Notes: generated from the sequence alone by a model not told the origin. A stretch of DNA of 64,000 nucleotides from Nymphaea colorata (GCF_008831285.2 NC_045142.1:24055300-24119299), one strand, 5' to 3'; positions 1 to 12,690 are shown, numbered from the stretch's first letter. Made by a program: numbers and translations.

Positions 1-266
1 GACAGAACTAGTAGGTGAAGAAATTAATGATATGAGAATCAACACATGAAGCATTTTAATGAGAACTTATAAATCACCAACAGGCAGCATAGGTGAAAAT
101 TAACAGGAAGTTACAAGGAGGAAAAACATTGACAGCACATGTAATCTTTAAAGTGCATCTCCATAATGAAGAGAGTTTTTACTCGATGAGGAGCATTTCG
201 ATGAGAAATAAAAGACAAGTATATGCAAGCAGCAGAAAATAGAAACTAGAAAGTGGACTTACAAGT

Positions 267-2765
267 TCAAAATTGAGGATCAAAAGAGAAAATCTTTTTC
301 TGCTCATCTGTTGGGTTCATTAGCCATGTGCAGAACATCCATGCTGCACCAACAACTGACGAAAGAGAGAGCATTGCAAGAAGACCAAAATGAGAGACGT
401 CATTTGCTATTATCACCAAGCCCAACATCATAAGCTCTGCAAGGCTTTGCATGGAGACCTCAGTAGTGCCGATCAAATTAGCTTTAGATGCTGGTATTCC
501 TGTTTGAAGTATTTGGGCCCCAACTACATCATATGACATATGCCCTAATCTTGAGATCACCTGCCAAACAAAATGAAAACTATAAACATTAAAGTAGAAC
601 CACAAAAAATGGATTTAAACGGGTCTGCTATCTGCCAAAATCTCTCAGGCTTTGATTTCCTTCAAGAAGCTTATTGATAATAAACCTGAGAAAGCCTCAT
701 CTTCTTACATTGATAGTGATTTGAGCCCAAACAAGCAACCTAGTTTTAGCGCCAAATCGAGAAAGCTGGGCCGAAACAAAAAATACCGAACAATAAAATT
801 AGATGCTTTTTCTTACAATCAAGCAGAGGAAGAACAGCATGGGAGTTTGACGTGAAAGAGAACCACTCCAGTATACAGCGACGGCAACAGTAAGAAGTGC
901 AGCTTGGAAAAGCAGACCTGCTGCACCTGCCTGGTATGTTCAAAGTAATAATGCATTTCAGAATTGCCAATAAATCTTTTCATTGACAAGAAAAGAAACC
1001 AATATCTACGGATGTGGTAGACTACAGAAGTTGGTCAACTCAAACCTTTAGAATGCCAAGGCGCTTCACCAGGCCTGCAGATAAAAAGGTTGCAGTAACG
1101 CCCATGAATGAACACAATCCACTGAATCCACCTATTATAGATGGATTCAAACCTGTGGAAAATCATGGAGGAATCAAATAGATTGATCATGAATCAGGAC
1201 TAGATGGCATTATTGCCATGAACTGGCCAACACCAAGATATTAAAAAGATAACAAGATAAACACCGAGCGTTTATTTAAGTAGAAAGAATGTTTCAACAA
1301 AAAGGAATAAAAAAACACTAGAAAGTGCAGACTTGATTGCAGAAGCAATTAGTTCCTTGCAATTGGAACCAGAAGATCAACTCAGAAAAAAATGGGTCAA
1401 GCATTTAAGCTATAGTTTATAATAAATGTTTACAGGCAACATCAGAGAAGGCTTTATGACCAAATTGTGCATATTTACCAAAAGTTTAATTCATCATATT
1501 TTATTATTTTCTAAAGCAAAACTAGTTTAGTTAAAGTTTTCAAGGAAGTACAGAATTTTGGAACATGGAAAAATAAATATCTGGAACCACAAAGAGTATG
1601 GACAAGTTTAAACATGGCATTCTAGTACTTACTGGTTGACATCATAGTGTTGAAGTTCTCCCGGGAAAGAAAGCCAGCTCAATCACATGGTGTAGATACA
1701 GAACATTTGTTGAAAATTTTGAGTTTAAGGCCATAGCTACATATATTCCCACAGCTCAAAGTTTTTAATTCCATAAGACATCTCTTTCTCTCTCTGTGAG
1801 CAATACATCATCCCATTCTTGTCTTCCAGAAGCTTGGCACAAATTAATGAAGATTTGGAATTTGGATCCTTCCTCTGTTTTTCATATAGGGACAGAGTGG
1901 ACAGAACTGCTTATCAGGTCAGGTACTATGTCCATGCATTAACCTTTTTGAATCCCGCATAAACAGATAAATGAACAAAACGTATAGATGTGGGACTAGC
2001 TACTTGTATATTTCTACACGTTTGGGGATCTAGGAGAACATTTTGTAGGTTGCATTAAAAATATTGAGCTCAAGTTAAATAAGATTGAATCAGCAGGATC
2101 AGCTGTTAAAAATTGGAACAGCAGTTCTGTTTTCATAGATGTGATTACTGATTTCAAATCCAAGAGGTGAAATAATTCAAATAAACAGAAGTCAACATGC
2201 ACAATGCATGTTAGAAAAGAAGAACAAAAAGGTCATGCAAATAAAAAAATTTCAATCAACTAAGATCCAAAAAACAGATGTAAGTAAAGAACTGGTTCTG
2301 CAAACTCTACAGCTTCACAAGTTAATAACATACCACGCTGTGTTAAAAAGGATGTCATTAGGCCTCCGGGTGTCAGGACAACATTGAAGCAAAGCAGCAC
2401 ATATGCTAGACTTGCAGGAAGAACAGACAAGTTCATGTAATCCAGCCAACCATGCTTGATTGCATCTACACCTTTGGTCACTAGAAAATAAGAAAAAGAG
2501 TAAGATCATTTCTTAATGAATATCTATCTAGTTATCTTGCAATCTATCCACCATACCATCATTTATTGGTGAAATAACATATTGCAAAACTGAAAGCGCA
2601 GTTTTACCTAAACCCCTTCCATTTTGCGATTTGCTCTTTTTGCAGGCACGCTCACATGTTAAGCAGGATTTTGGGCGATCAAGAACTCCCCTTGCGAGCT
2701 TGTTTGTTAACCATACCAACAGAACCTGAAGCATAAACAAGTTGTAGATTATATATAGCAACCAA

Positions 2766-2857
<92 letters not shown>

Positions 2858-5777
2858 AAGAGAGATACCAGAACAGGCAATGTGCATATCATTAAACCAC
2901 ATGCAAGTTTTAAGCAGGTAATCGTATCATATTTGGACAGAAGAACACCAAACAGTGATGCTCCTGCAATCTGCATGTAAACCAGAAAAATTCTAGCTAT
3001 TAGAAACAGGAGAACAGGAACATGCATAATTAACGTCCATGTCCAGCACCAACCATATCCTACAGACACATTTGACCACCATGCACCACACCATAAAGAG
3101 TGCTGGAACAGTGGGACTTGGACATTTATCTACCCCGTGTTACTTTGGGAAGCAGCTCTAGGGTAAGGACATCTTTAACTTGATATAGCATATTGAATAT
3201 GATTGCATTTTACTTTGAACAATAAGCAAAGTTTGCTCTTTCTGTTTTTCTGTGCACTTCCACTAATCTTCACATTGCATCAATCCTATGATAAGGGCAC
3301 TTGATAATTGAAATAATATATTAAGTATGAACACATTTTACTTTGGGTAAATATTAAAACACAAATTTCGCTTGCTTTGTTCTTTTACACACTCAAGCAA
3401 TTTTCAAATTTTACTGGAATTAACACGATTTCGTTAGTTCACCTCCTTCCTTAAACATCTCCCACATCTTTCTTTCCCATCCTCCACCTTCTTTAATGTT
3501 CTATAGGTCTTAAAATTAAATCTATCTTAACGATTGGAAGTCAACCATCTAAAACTTTTACAAATTCTACAGCAAATAAATGATGCACTTTCCGCAGATT
3601 CAAACAAAACAACTAGTTGATTTGTAGGTTTGAGACAAATGCCATGTCGAGTCTGACCCACAGAATTCTGCCAGGACATAATTTTTATCAAGCCCAAACC
3701 TCCAAAGTCCCTTGCATATACAAAAACAAACTTTTTTGCAATTTTTTCGTATATACTTAAACAAATATCCAAAATCACAAAATTCTTAGATATCTCAAAT
3801 AAAAAACCAAATTTAGTGAGATATCAATGACTATGCATCAAGCTTCTGCAGTTTATGACTCTTACTCTTTTTTCCTCATGGTTTTCATGAGAAGAGTGAA
3901 CTTTCAGAGTTATACATATCTCATTCACCAAGCACAAAATTATAGAAATTGTAATGATAATTATATGACAATCACAAACAAAAGAAAGAGAGCTGAGGAA
4001 AAGAAAAAGCCAGAACTCTTACCTCACAAAGAAGATCAACTCTATTAAGCATAGCATTGGCTTGGGCTAATGCAATTGGCCTATTTGAACCAGCCAACTG
4101 CAAATAAGCAAAACAAACAAGTGCAACATCCTTAGGGAAACAACTTACTTTAAGAAGAAAATGAAGATTCTCTTACCAAAACCACCCAATCACGTTCAAC
4201 AGCTATCCCAGATGTGAGTCCCATAAGCCTCTCAATAGCTCCAGCTATGACAAGTACAACAAACCAAGGTTGGAGTAGCATGGAAGTTGCAGAAGCAGCA
4301 TGGCTATGTGTACTGAGTGCATGAATTATCATTGCTGCTGATACTAATTGAGCAGCTGTCTGACAGAAAAAGAAGTATTAAAGACTCCCCAAAAATTTTA
4401 GAATGAAAAGAAGACCTAAGACATTGTCCACCTCCAACTTCCAGTAGAAAAACAAAGACACCTAAGCATACCTGTACCAGGCTCAGGTAGTTAAATGCAT
4501 GGACTCGAGGAAATGTATCCATAAATTTCCCAATCAATGGGCCTCCAGAGAAAATTGCTATCTGTATATATTAAGTATTAATAGATGACTATTTAAATGA
4601 TACAAGAAGCATTATGTAAATGACCATAGTTGCATAAGCTACCTTGGTGAAGAAACCCACTACAGCAACTGGTAGAAGGCTTGGATGTAGAAGTGCAACA
4701 GCTGCAGGCCAAGCAAAGTTCCATATTTGCTCCACAAAGTTTCCGGCTAGGAAACTTGCATATAAAGCTGACAGCAGATATCAACACCATGTTAGATGAA
4801 AGACAAGAAGCAACAACTGACAAAGCATTGCGACATCTAAAATAGCAACAAAGAAATGGAGTCCATATTCAGAAGAGCATGACCCTTCATTCAAGCTTGT
4901 AATAGCTAGCCTGCAGTCTAGTAGCCTAACTCATGATATGGCTCTGAGAAGCAAGGAGAAACCTGTATTAACAACCGCATGCTACTGAATGTATATGATT
5001 GAATTGTCACTTATAACTCCTGTATTTAACAACCGCATGCTACTGAATGTATATGATTGAATTGTCACTTATAAGAATGAGAACAAAATCATCAAATTCA
5101 TGAAACACAAAAACAAACTAAGAGAACATAACTACGACCTTATTGGTATCCAATCAGGACCGAAATAACAATAACTAACATCCAGGAAGCATTCTCTATG
5201 TCCAAAAAACAACATGAATGTTCCCGGCTCTACCCAACTGTAAAATGAATATATCGTGAAAGAGAAACATAAAATGAGAAAGTAGTTTCCAACTATAAGG
5301 ACGAAGGAACATAAAAAAGATGTATGGACTTACCATACAATCCTGCAGGATGAGCTGGAGTTGCGGCTAGAGCGTGTTGTTCTTCTACAGTCAGAACCTG
5401 ACAAAAACACAGTAGTTATTACGGCTGTAACTGTAAACCGTACTCAGCACAAGAAAACAAATAGTGCCGCCAACATTCATTAAATTTACCGGGACACTCA
5501 TAGGAATACGAAGAAGAGGTAAACTTTCAGTTACCGTTAGAGTTGACAGGAGATCGTCTGCAGGGGTGTCTTCTTCCTGCAACTGCAAGCGTTCAGCATT
5601 GAAAACCTCTGCATCCACCTGCACAACAGGAATGGAGCACCCACTTGGAATGGATGGGATTTCCTCCGAAGTCGAGCACTCCGAGGACAGCTGGTCATAT
5701 CCGGTGTTTAGATTGTTCACGTGAGGCCTCCTTGCAGCAAGCCTGTCCCACCTTCCAAGAATCTTGGAGTCAGCCAT
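267..5777 (-). CDS. IREG3: IREG3/MAR1-type ferroportin (SLC40 family), organelle iron exporter, 12 exons
   Basis: A multi-pass transporter of the plant ferroportin family. Exons from 5' to 3' on the minus strand: 5777-5535, 5397-5334, 4767-4643, 4561-4472, 4359-4177, 4097-4023, 2970-2869, 2725-2557, 2480-2334, 1152-1046, 930-817, 560-267. All have AG acceptors and GT donors and sum to 1713 nt, in frame, giving 570 aa. Recognised family blocks are [97 protein letters not shown] and [13 protein letters not shown] at the C-terminus. These match the plastid/mitochondrial branch (Arabidopsis IREG3, also called MAR1 or FPN3), known to move iron at organelle membranes, rather than the plasma-membrane or vacuolar IREG1/2. 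The ATG at 5777 has an in-frame stop just upstream and no obvious transit peptide follows it, so the true N-terminus may lie in the exon near 6512. The intron at 2726-2868 is mostly microsatellite. Confidence 0.93.
2769..2854 (+). repeat. Compound microsatellite (AT)n(AG)n inside the IREG3 intron
   Basis: About 52 nt of AT repeat is followed without interruption by about 34 nt of AG repeat. It fills most of the 143-nt intron 2726-2868. On the coding (minus) strand the CT tract lies directly after the donor and the TA tract before the acceptor. Confidence 0.97.
4964..5074. repeat. Tandem duplication, about 57-bp unit, in an IREG3 intron
   Basis: Two adjacent copies start at 4964 and 5021. They share TGTATTAACAACCGCATGCT and continue to TGTCACTTATA, differing by a single extra T. 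The near identity implies a recent duplication. They lie in the intron between the exons ending at 5334 and starting at 4767. Confidence 0.95.
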
Positions 5778-6328
5778 GCAAAGAAACTAAAGAAAACTAT
5801 CTTCTGTCTCAAGCGAAACACTAGTCCTCAATCGAGTATCCGGTTCCAACTACGCTATCATAGCAGGAAATCAACGAGCAAAGAACAATTATCGAATATG
5901 GCATCAACCGGTTCCTTTTCGTGGGCCTTCCCTGTCACTCCCAGGCCCCAGCATACTTAAGGATCCGATTATCAGCCTCCATGAAAATCCACTAGAGTTG
6001 CACATCTTGATAAGTAAACATCACGAATGGCAAGGTCGCCAACAATCGGAAACCAAACGAACCACAGAAAACCTCATGCACACATAAGCACACGATTTGC
6101 GCAATTTTAGACGTCAGCAATCACCACACTAGAAAAGGCTACATAAACACACACACACACGGTTCTTGCAATTTTAGACGCTACCATGCACCATCATTCG
6201 AAGTAGCGACAATCCCCAAAAGCACCGAATAACAAATACATAGCAGATTAATTCCGAAGCCATTAAAAAATGAATGAAAGAAAGAAAGATGAAAAATAAC
6301 AAAATGGGGACAAAGAAACCGAAGTTAC

Positions 6329-6512
6329 CGGCAACCGGAGGTCGAGAAGATCGGAGGGCGGAGGAGAAGGCCGGCAGCCGGCGCTGGCTGCGGGATTCTG
6401 AGGGACGGGACCAAGGAGAATGGCTGCGGATGGAAGGTCTGGGAGAGGATAACCATCCCCATGGGTGCTTCAAGAATCTGGGACTCGAGGAGACGGCTTC
6501 CAGACTACTCAT
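6329..6512 (-). CDS. Candidate first exon of the IREG3-like gene: transit-peptide-like N-terminus
   Basis: An ATG at 6512 opens a 61-codon frame that is rich in Ser, Arg and Pro and has almost no acidic residues, as organelle transit peptides are. It ends at a good donor, GCCG|GTAACT, at 6329/6328. The position just upstream of the IREG3-like gene and the known organelle targeting of that family make it a natural first exon. However, the donor leaves phase 1. The acceptor I see nearest the next exon (TTTAG at 5788-5787) would read CAT GGC TGA after the join and stop. A frame-keeping join therefore needs another acceptor, another donor or a small missed exon. Alternatively this is an upstream reading frame in a spliced leader, with the main protein starting at 5777. 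Confidence 0.4.
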
Positions 6513-6579
6513 GCGGCCTTGGGCAGAGGCGGTGGGCGTTCCCTTGAGAGTCTTCTAGTCTACGGCTTCTCCGCCGATG

Positions 6580-7238
6580 GCTCTGCTATGAGATTCGAAG
6601 TATCCGCAGAAGAAAAGAAGAAGAGGAGGGGTTGGTGAGCAGGAGGCCTTATCCTCCGAAGCAACGTTTCCATGGGAGACGCCGGATGGGGCTGCTGGTT
6701 CATTTTAAATAGAACTGAAGGCTCTGGTAATTGGTCTCCGAAATTATGAATATTACGGAAACAACACTCTGGTATTTCACTTCGCCATTTTTTTAGTGTG
6801 GTTACTTTCCAAATTCATCACCAACTCATATGTAATTGACAAATTCGTCCTTACTTTGTTCGATTTGACAAAGCCATCCTAGATATTTTTCGTTTTTAAG
6901 AAAAATTCTTGTTGTTACAGTTTCATGAATCTATCCTAAAACTTAGATTTATGAATACTTTCTAAGGTGTTTCATGAATATAACCCAATTTTTGGACCAT
7001 ACTCATAAAACATTTATATAATAGTTTCTTATAACGTTTTGGCAGAATAAGTTTGTCGTTTAAAAAACAATCACACATTGTTTCATGTGTCTTTTGTTTT
7101 ATTTTTTCAAGGTAAAGGTGCATATGTTAATTTATAAAAGTGTCTATGTGGTTGGTGGCAGCTCAGCCATAACAAAAGAACAAAAGAGGCTGTAAAAGCC
7201 CAACCATGCCTTCATCGGGTACGCAAGGTCCTTTCTTT
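6580..7238. other. Upstream flank of IREG3-like gene, no gene seen
   Basis: This should contain the promoter and leader of the minus-strand ferroportin gene. I see no clear TATA box. From about 6890 to 7030 there are short inverted stretches around TTTCATGAAT, of the kind seen in degraded MITEs (compare 29985-30080). No coding potential was recognised. Confidence 0.5.
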
Positions 7239-7725
7239 TAGGGGTGAACACGAGCCGAGTCGAACCCGAGTTCAATCAGCTCGATCTTGGCTCGACTAAT
7301 AAAACATCAAAATCAACTCGGCTCGAGCTCGAGAATCACTCAACAGAAGCAGCTTGAGCTCAACTCGATTAAAGCTCGACAAACTCGTTTGAATATAATT
7401 GATATTCATCGTTACATGTTGAACTCGAGCTTTACTCTATTAAGGCTCGACAAACTCGTTTGTGTATAATTGATATTCATCATTACGTGTTGAGCTCAGA
7501 CTCGACTTGACTAAGGCTCAACAAATCGTTTGAAATATCGACTTGATTGAGGCTCGAGTTCGACTCGACAATTATGTGGTAAGCTCGAACTCAACTCGAT
7601 TATTTGAACGAGTCGACTCATGAACTCAAACTCAACTCATTAAGCAAATGACTCAACTCGAATTCGTTCACGAACCGAGCTTTAACGAGTCGAGCTCGAG
7701 TAGTTTGCCTCATTGTTCACCCTTA
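7239..7725 (+). mobile_element. Non-autonomous hAT-like element, GAGCTCGAG-rich family, copy 1
   Basis: It begins TAGGGGTGAACACGAGCCGA and ends TTGTTCACCCTTA, so the termini form an imperfect inverted repeat (TAGGGGTGAACA and TAAGGGTGAACA). The inside is composed of CTCGA/GAGCT motifs with an internal unit of about 71 bp repeated near 7372, 7443 and 7514, marked by GCTCGACAAACTCGTTTG. The 8-bp flanks do not match, so any target duplication has decayed. It encodes no transposase. The family is identified from copy 4 (20189-20613), which keeps its target duplication. Confidence 0.75.
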
Positions 7726-8624
7726 TGTCCATCTTATGGCTTAACATATAACCCGCTCGGTCACCGGTGTTTGTGTAGAAACACCCCTTCTCCATGTTTG
7801 ACCCCTAGAACGATACTGCATAAGGGTATTTATTTATTTTCTTTCTAGTTTTGTGGGCCTCCATTTTACACATAGGGGCATTTTTATCATTTTGAGCATG
7901 AAACGTATAACCTTCTCCACATAAAAAGATACTTCTTATACACATTTAACATTAAGAGTTGAATTTGAAATAGTTGAAAGAACAAGGATGGACTTGTCTA
8001 TAGCTAAAAGGCAAGACTAAATTTGTCAATTGCCTATAGATAAGGAACTAAGTGCAAAAAAGAGCTCTTTGGGTTCAAATTTTATGAGCCACAACTACAA
8101 GAATTTGGCTCAATGGTCATAAACTTTTTCAAATTGTCATCAAAATTGACTCATTGTGGCAAGTTGCCCTAAAGTGTCTCAGATATTTTACCAATTTGGT
8201 ATATCTGTTTTTCAGCTTGAAAAAAAAAATTAGAGACTTTATTTTTATTGAATTCCTGAAATAAGTTTTTGGGAAGTTATTTCCAATTTCATATTTCCAA
8301 TGCATCAAAAGGCCCTTTAAAACTTGGTTTTGTGAAAACCTAGTTAAAAATCTATTTTTATAAACTTGGTTTGGATGTTTAGATGACAAGTGAAAAACTT
8401 GGTTTAAAAGCAAAAATTAGTCTTACTTGAACAGTGACTTTAGTTATTTAGAGTCGTCTAGTCATCTAACCAGGGCCATCTATTTGATGCACATAAATGG
8501 TTGATAGAAAAAAAGTGAGAACGAATACTAAATGATGAAAATGTCAATCATTTTTTTTTCTTTGTTTTTTCATTTTAACACAAATCAAATGACTCTATTA
8601 GATAGTTGGTTTCCAAAGGGACCA

Positions 8625-8710
<86 letters not shown>

Positions 8711-10690
8711 TTAGTTTTTTTATTGTAAGAATCATTTGTTTGAGTGGTGAGCTCCGGCTAGGTGTGGATTCGTCGTCACATGAATTATTTACTTTATATG
8801 ATCTAAAAATTTCATTTCTCCTTTTGCATTCCTTACATGATTGATAGTCTTTGTCAATATTTTTGTATCAATAACAGGTAGGAGGAGGCCTAACATCCAG
8901 CCATTGGTTTTCTGAATTATTATGGAAAAACAACGCTGCACTTGGAGATACGGTTGTCGGATCTGGATCGTGAAATGCTACGATCCAAACCACGTTCTCA
9001 AAACATATGCATGCTTTGGCTTATGACTTATGAAGAAGCTGACAAACACCGATGTTTTTGACACTATTCACTTACCTTCTTTTATATGTTAAACATGGAG
9101 AGATCCCGTGGTGTCAACTTTTTGTGCAAGCCAAAACATTTTGAGACAGGATCATGAGTCAGGAATTTTTTGTCGCAGGGGCTAAACTATAGTTTCAAAA
9201 TTTTAATAGGGGTTAAAATAGAAATTCTCAAATTATATATATATATATATATATATAAAACTATTTTTTTTAGATTTACAAGAACCTCGGTAAGTGGCGG
9301 AGTCCAAAATTTTCAGTTGCGGGACACTGAGCCACCAGTGCCCTGAGACTGGAGTGATTATCCCATGTAATTTTTGAATCATTATAATGTAATTTCAAGG
9401 TCTTTAATAAAACAAAATCTTGATTAGCTAGTGTGAGCTGCCCACACCAACCCGCATGTATGTTGGCTGTCTGCTTAAGTTTATGTGTTGGGTAAGCGAC
9501 AAAGTCTCTTAAAAACCCGACTTCCTTGGCTATTTATTTTTTTATTATATAATATTTTGATACTAGAGTGACCTGTCATATATTGCCACATAGGCAGCTC
9601 ACACATGTGTCAGGTAGTTAGTGACAGGGCTTGATATTTAAACACACCAAGCTTTTTGTACCCGCAAAAGGATGAGCACGTCAGGCCCATGCTCAGCCAC
9701 GTCTAGGCTCAGTGGGCCGTGAGCTAAAAGAGAGGGTCATATCTGGCTGGGCCGACTGGCCAAGTCGGTCCAGAACATGTAGGTCTGAAACTGGCCACTT
9801 TCATGTCAGTTTTCTTCTGATTCCCTCATATATTATGAGGAGGAGGAGGAGAATAAAGAAGAATTTGATAGGGATGTGAATGGATCGGATTCGAATAATT
9901 TAAGTACACAAAAAGCAAAGTTCCGGCGAATTTCGAAACTGCAGGAAAAGCCAAATTCTTAAAGCCATATTTGAACCATTTACAACATAGGCCTAGAGCG
10001 GCTTTGGCTCGAACCAATGTTGGACCGAGTCGTGGGACCGGCTGTGGACCTTGAACCATTTTAATGGACCCAGTTGTAGGACCTGGCTCGAACTCGGACC
10101 AGTTCCATCAACTAAGCTCAACCACACATCACGTCACGTCCAAGTATCCAACAAAGTGGTTTGTCTTCAAGTTGGTCACTTTCAAGGCCGATCACCAGTG
10201 ACAAACTGTGATCGCAAAATCTTGTCAAGATTTTGAAAATGCAGCAAAATTTTTCAAGCCTGGTACATAATAAAAAGCCTGCAAATTTTTAAAGATATTT
10301 ATTGGTTTGTGAATGCCATCGGTTCGTTCTTATTATCAAATAAAGATAATATAAAAAAAATTGAAGCTTTCTTGAACTTTGAAGGATATTTGTCCTGAAA
10401 GCTTTTTCTTGTATTTTTTGGGGTGCGTTATATTCAATTTTAACAATATTTGACCAAGTCGCAAGCCTATATTATGTAAATTAAGTTGTTGTTTTTTTTT
10501 TTATTAAAAAGCAAAAAATGCACCTAACAATTTTGGAGATAATTTTTCCAAAACCATGCCTACTTTTTCATATTGTTTTTTTAATGCTTGATTAGGAGAA
10601 AGCATGTTCTACGTGACCCTAGATGGATTTATGGTACATTTTAATGGGGAGCATTGTGTTTGTCTGTTTAGATCTCATAAAAGTAACATA
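7726..10690. other. Intergenic, AT-rich, no gene
   Basis: It holds the 8630 microsatellite, a fragment of a dispersed TTTAAATTT/TTTCAAAATTTTAA repeat near 9175-9320, and GC-richer stretches near 9660-10110 full of GGCCGA/GGACC motifs that look like another decayed element. Short open frames here are chance. Confidence 0.5.
8630..8709 (+). repeat. Compound microsatellite (AT)n(AG)n
   Basis: About 58 nt of AT is followed by about 21 nt of AG, in the same order as the intronic tract at 2769. Confidence 0.97.
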
Positions 10691-10698
10691 CTAGAACT

Positions 10699-11170
10699 TA
10701 ACCACGAGCCGAGTCGAGCCCGAGTTCAGTCAACTCGAGCTCAGCTCGACTAATGAAGCCTCGAGCTCGAGACTAGCTTGATGGAAGCAACTCGACTCGG
10801 CAGTTACGCGTTGAGCTCGAACTCGGCTCGACTAAGGCTCGACAAACTCGTATGAATAAAATTGATATTCAAAGTTATGTGTTGAGCTCGAGCTCGACTC
10901 GATTAAGGCTCGACAAACTCGTTTCAATGGAATTGATATTCAACGTTACGTGTTGAACTCGAGCTCGACAAACTCGTAAACTCGTTTGAATATATCAACT
11001 TGATTACAGCTTGACAAACTCGATTAAGGCTTGAGGTCGACTCGAAAATTACGTGTTGAGGTCGAACTCAATTCGATTATTTGAACAAGTGGACTCATGA
11101 ACTCGAGCTCGACTAGTTAAGCAAATTACCGGCTCTAATTCGTTCACGAGCATGAGCATTAACGAGTCAC
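10699..11170 (+). mobile_element. GAGCTCGAG-rich hAT-like element, copy 2 (ends lost)
   Basis: It opens with CACGAGCCGAGTCGAGCCCG and carries the same 71-bp internal units (GCTCGACAAACTCGT..., ATTGATATTCAA...) as the copy at 7239. The terminal TAGGGGTGAAC is not present, so the copy is truncated or diverged. Confidence 0.75.
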
Positions 11171-11680
11171 CTTGCAGCTTTGAAAGAAGTTTTTGTATAT
11201 TGAAAAAAGTATAATTAAGTATTGCATCACCAATAAAAAGGAACAAGCTTCCATATCATGATTTACTGCTCGACCAATTTGAATTAGCCTCTTTAATCGT
11301 TCCAAATAACAGTATAACTAATCTCCAAATTTACCTAAACTAGCGTTTTTTATTATCAAAATTAATTTAGGGAATACTTTTTTATTAACGTTGGAAAGTC
11401 ATTCCAAAAACACTTAAAACGTTTTTAGATACATTTTTCTATACTAACTTAAATTAACTCAAATGAATAAGCACAGGGGCCTTCTTAATTTTCCATAAAA
11501 AAAATTTACGCATGCTTTTTATTAATAACTAAAAACTAGAGGTGTTCTAATTATTATATATTCCCTAGTTGCATTTTGAATATTTATTTAATCTTTAGCT
11601 GTATTAGATATAATTTCAACCCAACCTCTCATTTACTTAGCCATCAGAAATCCAAACCATTAATTAAATGCCGTCTTGTG

Positions 11681-11728
11681 GTTTCTTAAGAGACATCCAA
11701 TAAAATTGGAACGATATAAAGAGATGCA
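11681..11728 (+). pseudogene. Partial U6 snRNA-derived sequence (5' part)
   Basis: GAGACATCCAATAAAATTGG followed by AACGATATA matches the conserved 5' half of plant U6 snRNA (GACATCCGATAAAATTGGAACGATAC). Similarity fades after about 48 nt. It is a fragment, not a functional gene, because the 3' half is missing and the 5' stem has changed. Confidence 0.7.
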
Positions 11729-11734
11729 GTGATT

Positions 11735-12290
11735 GCTTTAGATCGGAGATCTAAAACCACCATAGATCTGCGAGGGTCTTAAATCCATAGATATGTGGTT
11801 AGAACCCCCCTACCATGGTTTTTATAATGTAATGTGGATCTCAAATCCATAGTTGTGAAATCGGATTTCACCAATTGTCGATCCATGGAACATGACAACG
11901 ACCATTCTTCGACTCGGCCTGACTCGCCCCTACTCGACCATGACTTGCAGATTCAGCTGCAGTGATTTACATTATGGTTATCTAAATATTCAACTGAGTC
12001 GAGGAGCCAACTCAGTGGCCCAATGACCCGGTCATCTTTCAATTTGAATCCGAGTAACGGGTTTGCCAACTATGATCATAATTTCAAACATCACTAGTTC
12101 TTAATATCGCATAAAGCTAAAATCCTTTTTATTTCAATATAAAAAATATTTTAATAAAAAAACTTCATATGTGTGATGAAAGTGGACTAAAGCTTATATT
12201 AAATAATTAATATAAACTAAAGATTGAATACTCACTTCATCAATTTCTTGGAAAAATGTAGACATGTCATTGGATTAAATTGAGATTGGA
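11735..12290. other. Intergenic repeat-derived DNA, no gene
   Basis: A short repetitive segment around 11740-11860 has several versions of GGATCTCAAATCCATAG. A similar motif recurs next to the other U6 copy at about 16676-16710. The rest is AT-rich with no recognised gene. Confidence 0.45.
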
Positions 12291-12690
12291 TATCTAGCTG
12301 AACTGTTTTAGAGCAGCTCGATTTGGAAAAAAATTCAAGCTAGATGAAGAAATCAGATCAGATCCAGATTTGAGAAATGGCATTGGATTGGATTCTGTTC
12401 GGAGTTCGTTTTAAATAAATATCGAATTAAACTCGGTTTCAGTTTCAAATAAACAACATATATCAATATCCATACATTTTGAAAGTCAGATCTCAACATA
12501 TTATATGTGGTCTGAATTCAGTTGTATATTAGAAGTTGGATTTAGATGTGGATCCGAAAAAATCAGATTTAGATTGGATTCGTATCATGAACTTAAATCG
12601 AGGTATAGGCTTTTATTCGTTTGTACTAATCCGAATCCGAATCTCAATATGTAAGCATCAGATAAATTGGACACGGTAAAGAATATTCTG
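12290..12690. mobile_element. Decayed GGATTCGGATC-rich repeat, copy A
   Basis: It contains AGAAATCAGATCAGATCCAG and AATGGCATTGGATTGGATTC, which align with AGAAATCTGGTCAGATTCGG and AATGGCATCTGATCGGATTC at 19350-19400, and ends in repeated ATCCGAATC motifs. Two homologous copies in one window support a dispersed repeat. No ends were defined. Confidence 0.6.

Noticed and set aside
267..605. Taking the frame 267-605 as a separate small gene
   Set aside because: Its first residues are intron; the AG acceptor at 561 and the matching sequence show it is the last exon of the ferroportin gene.
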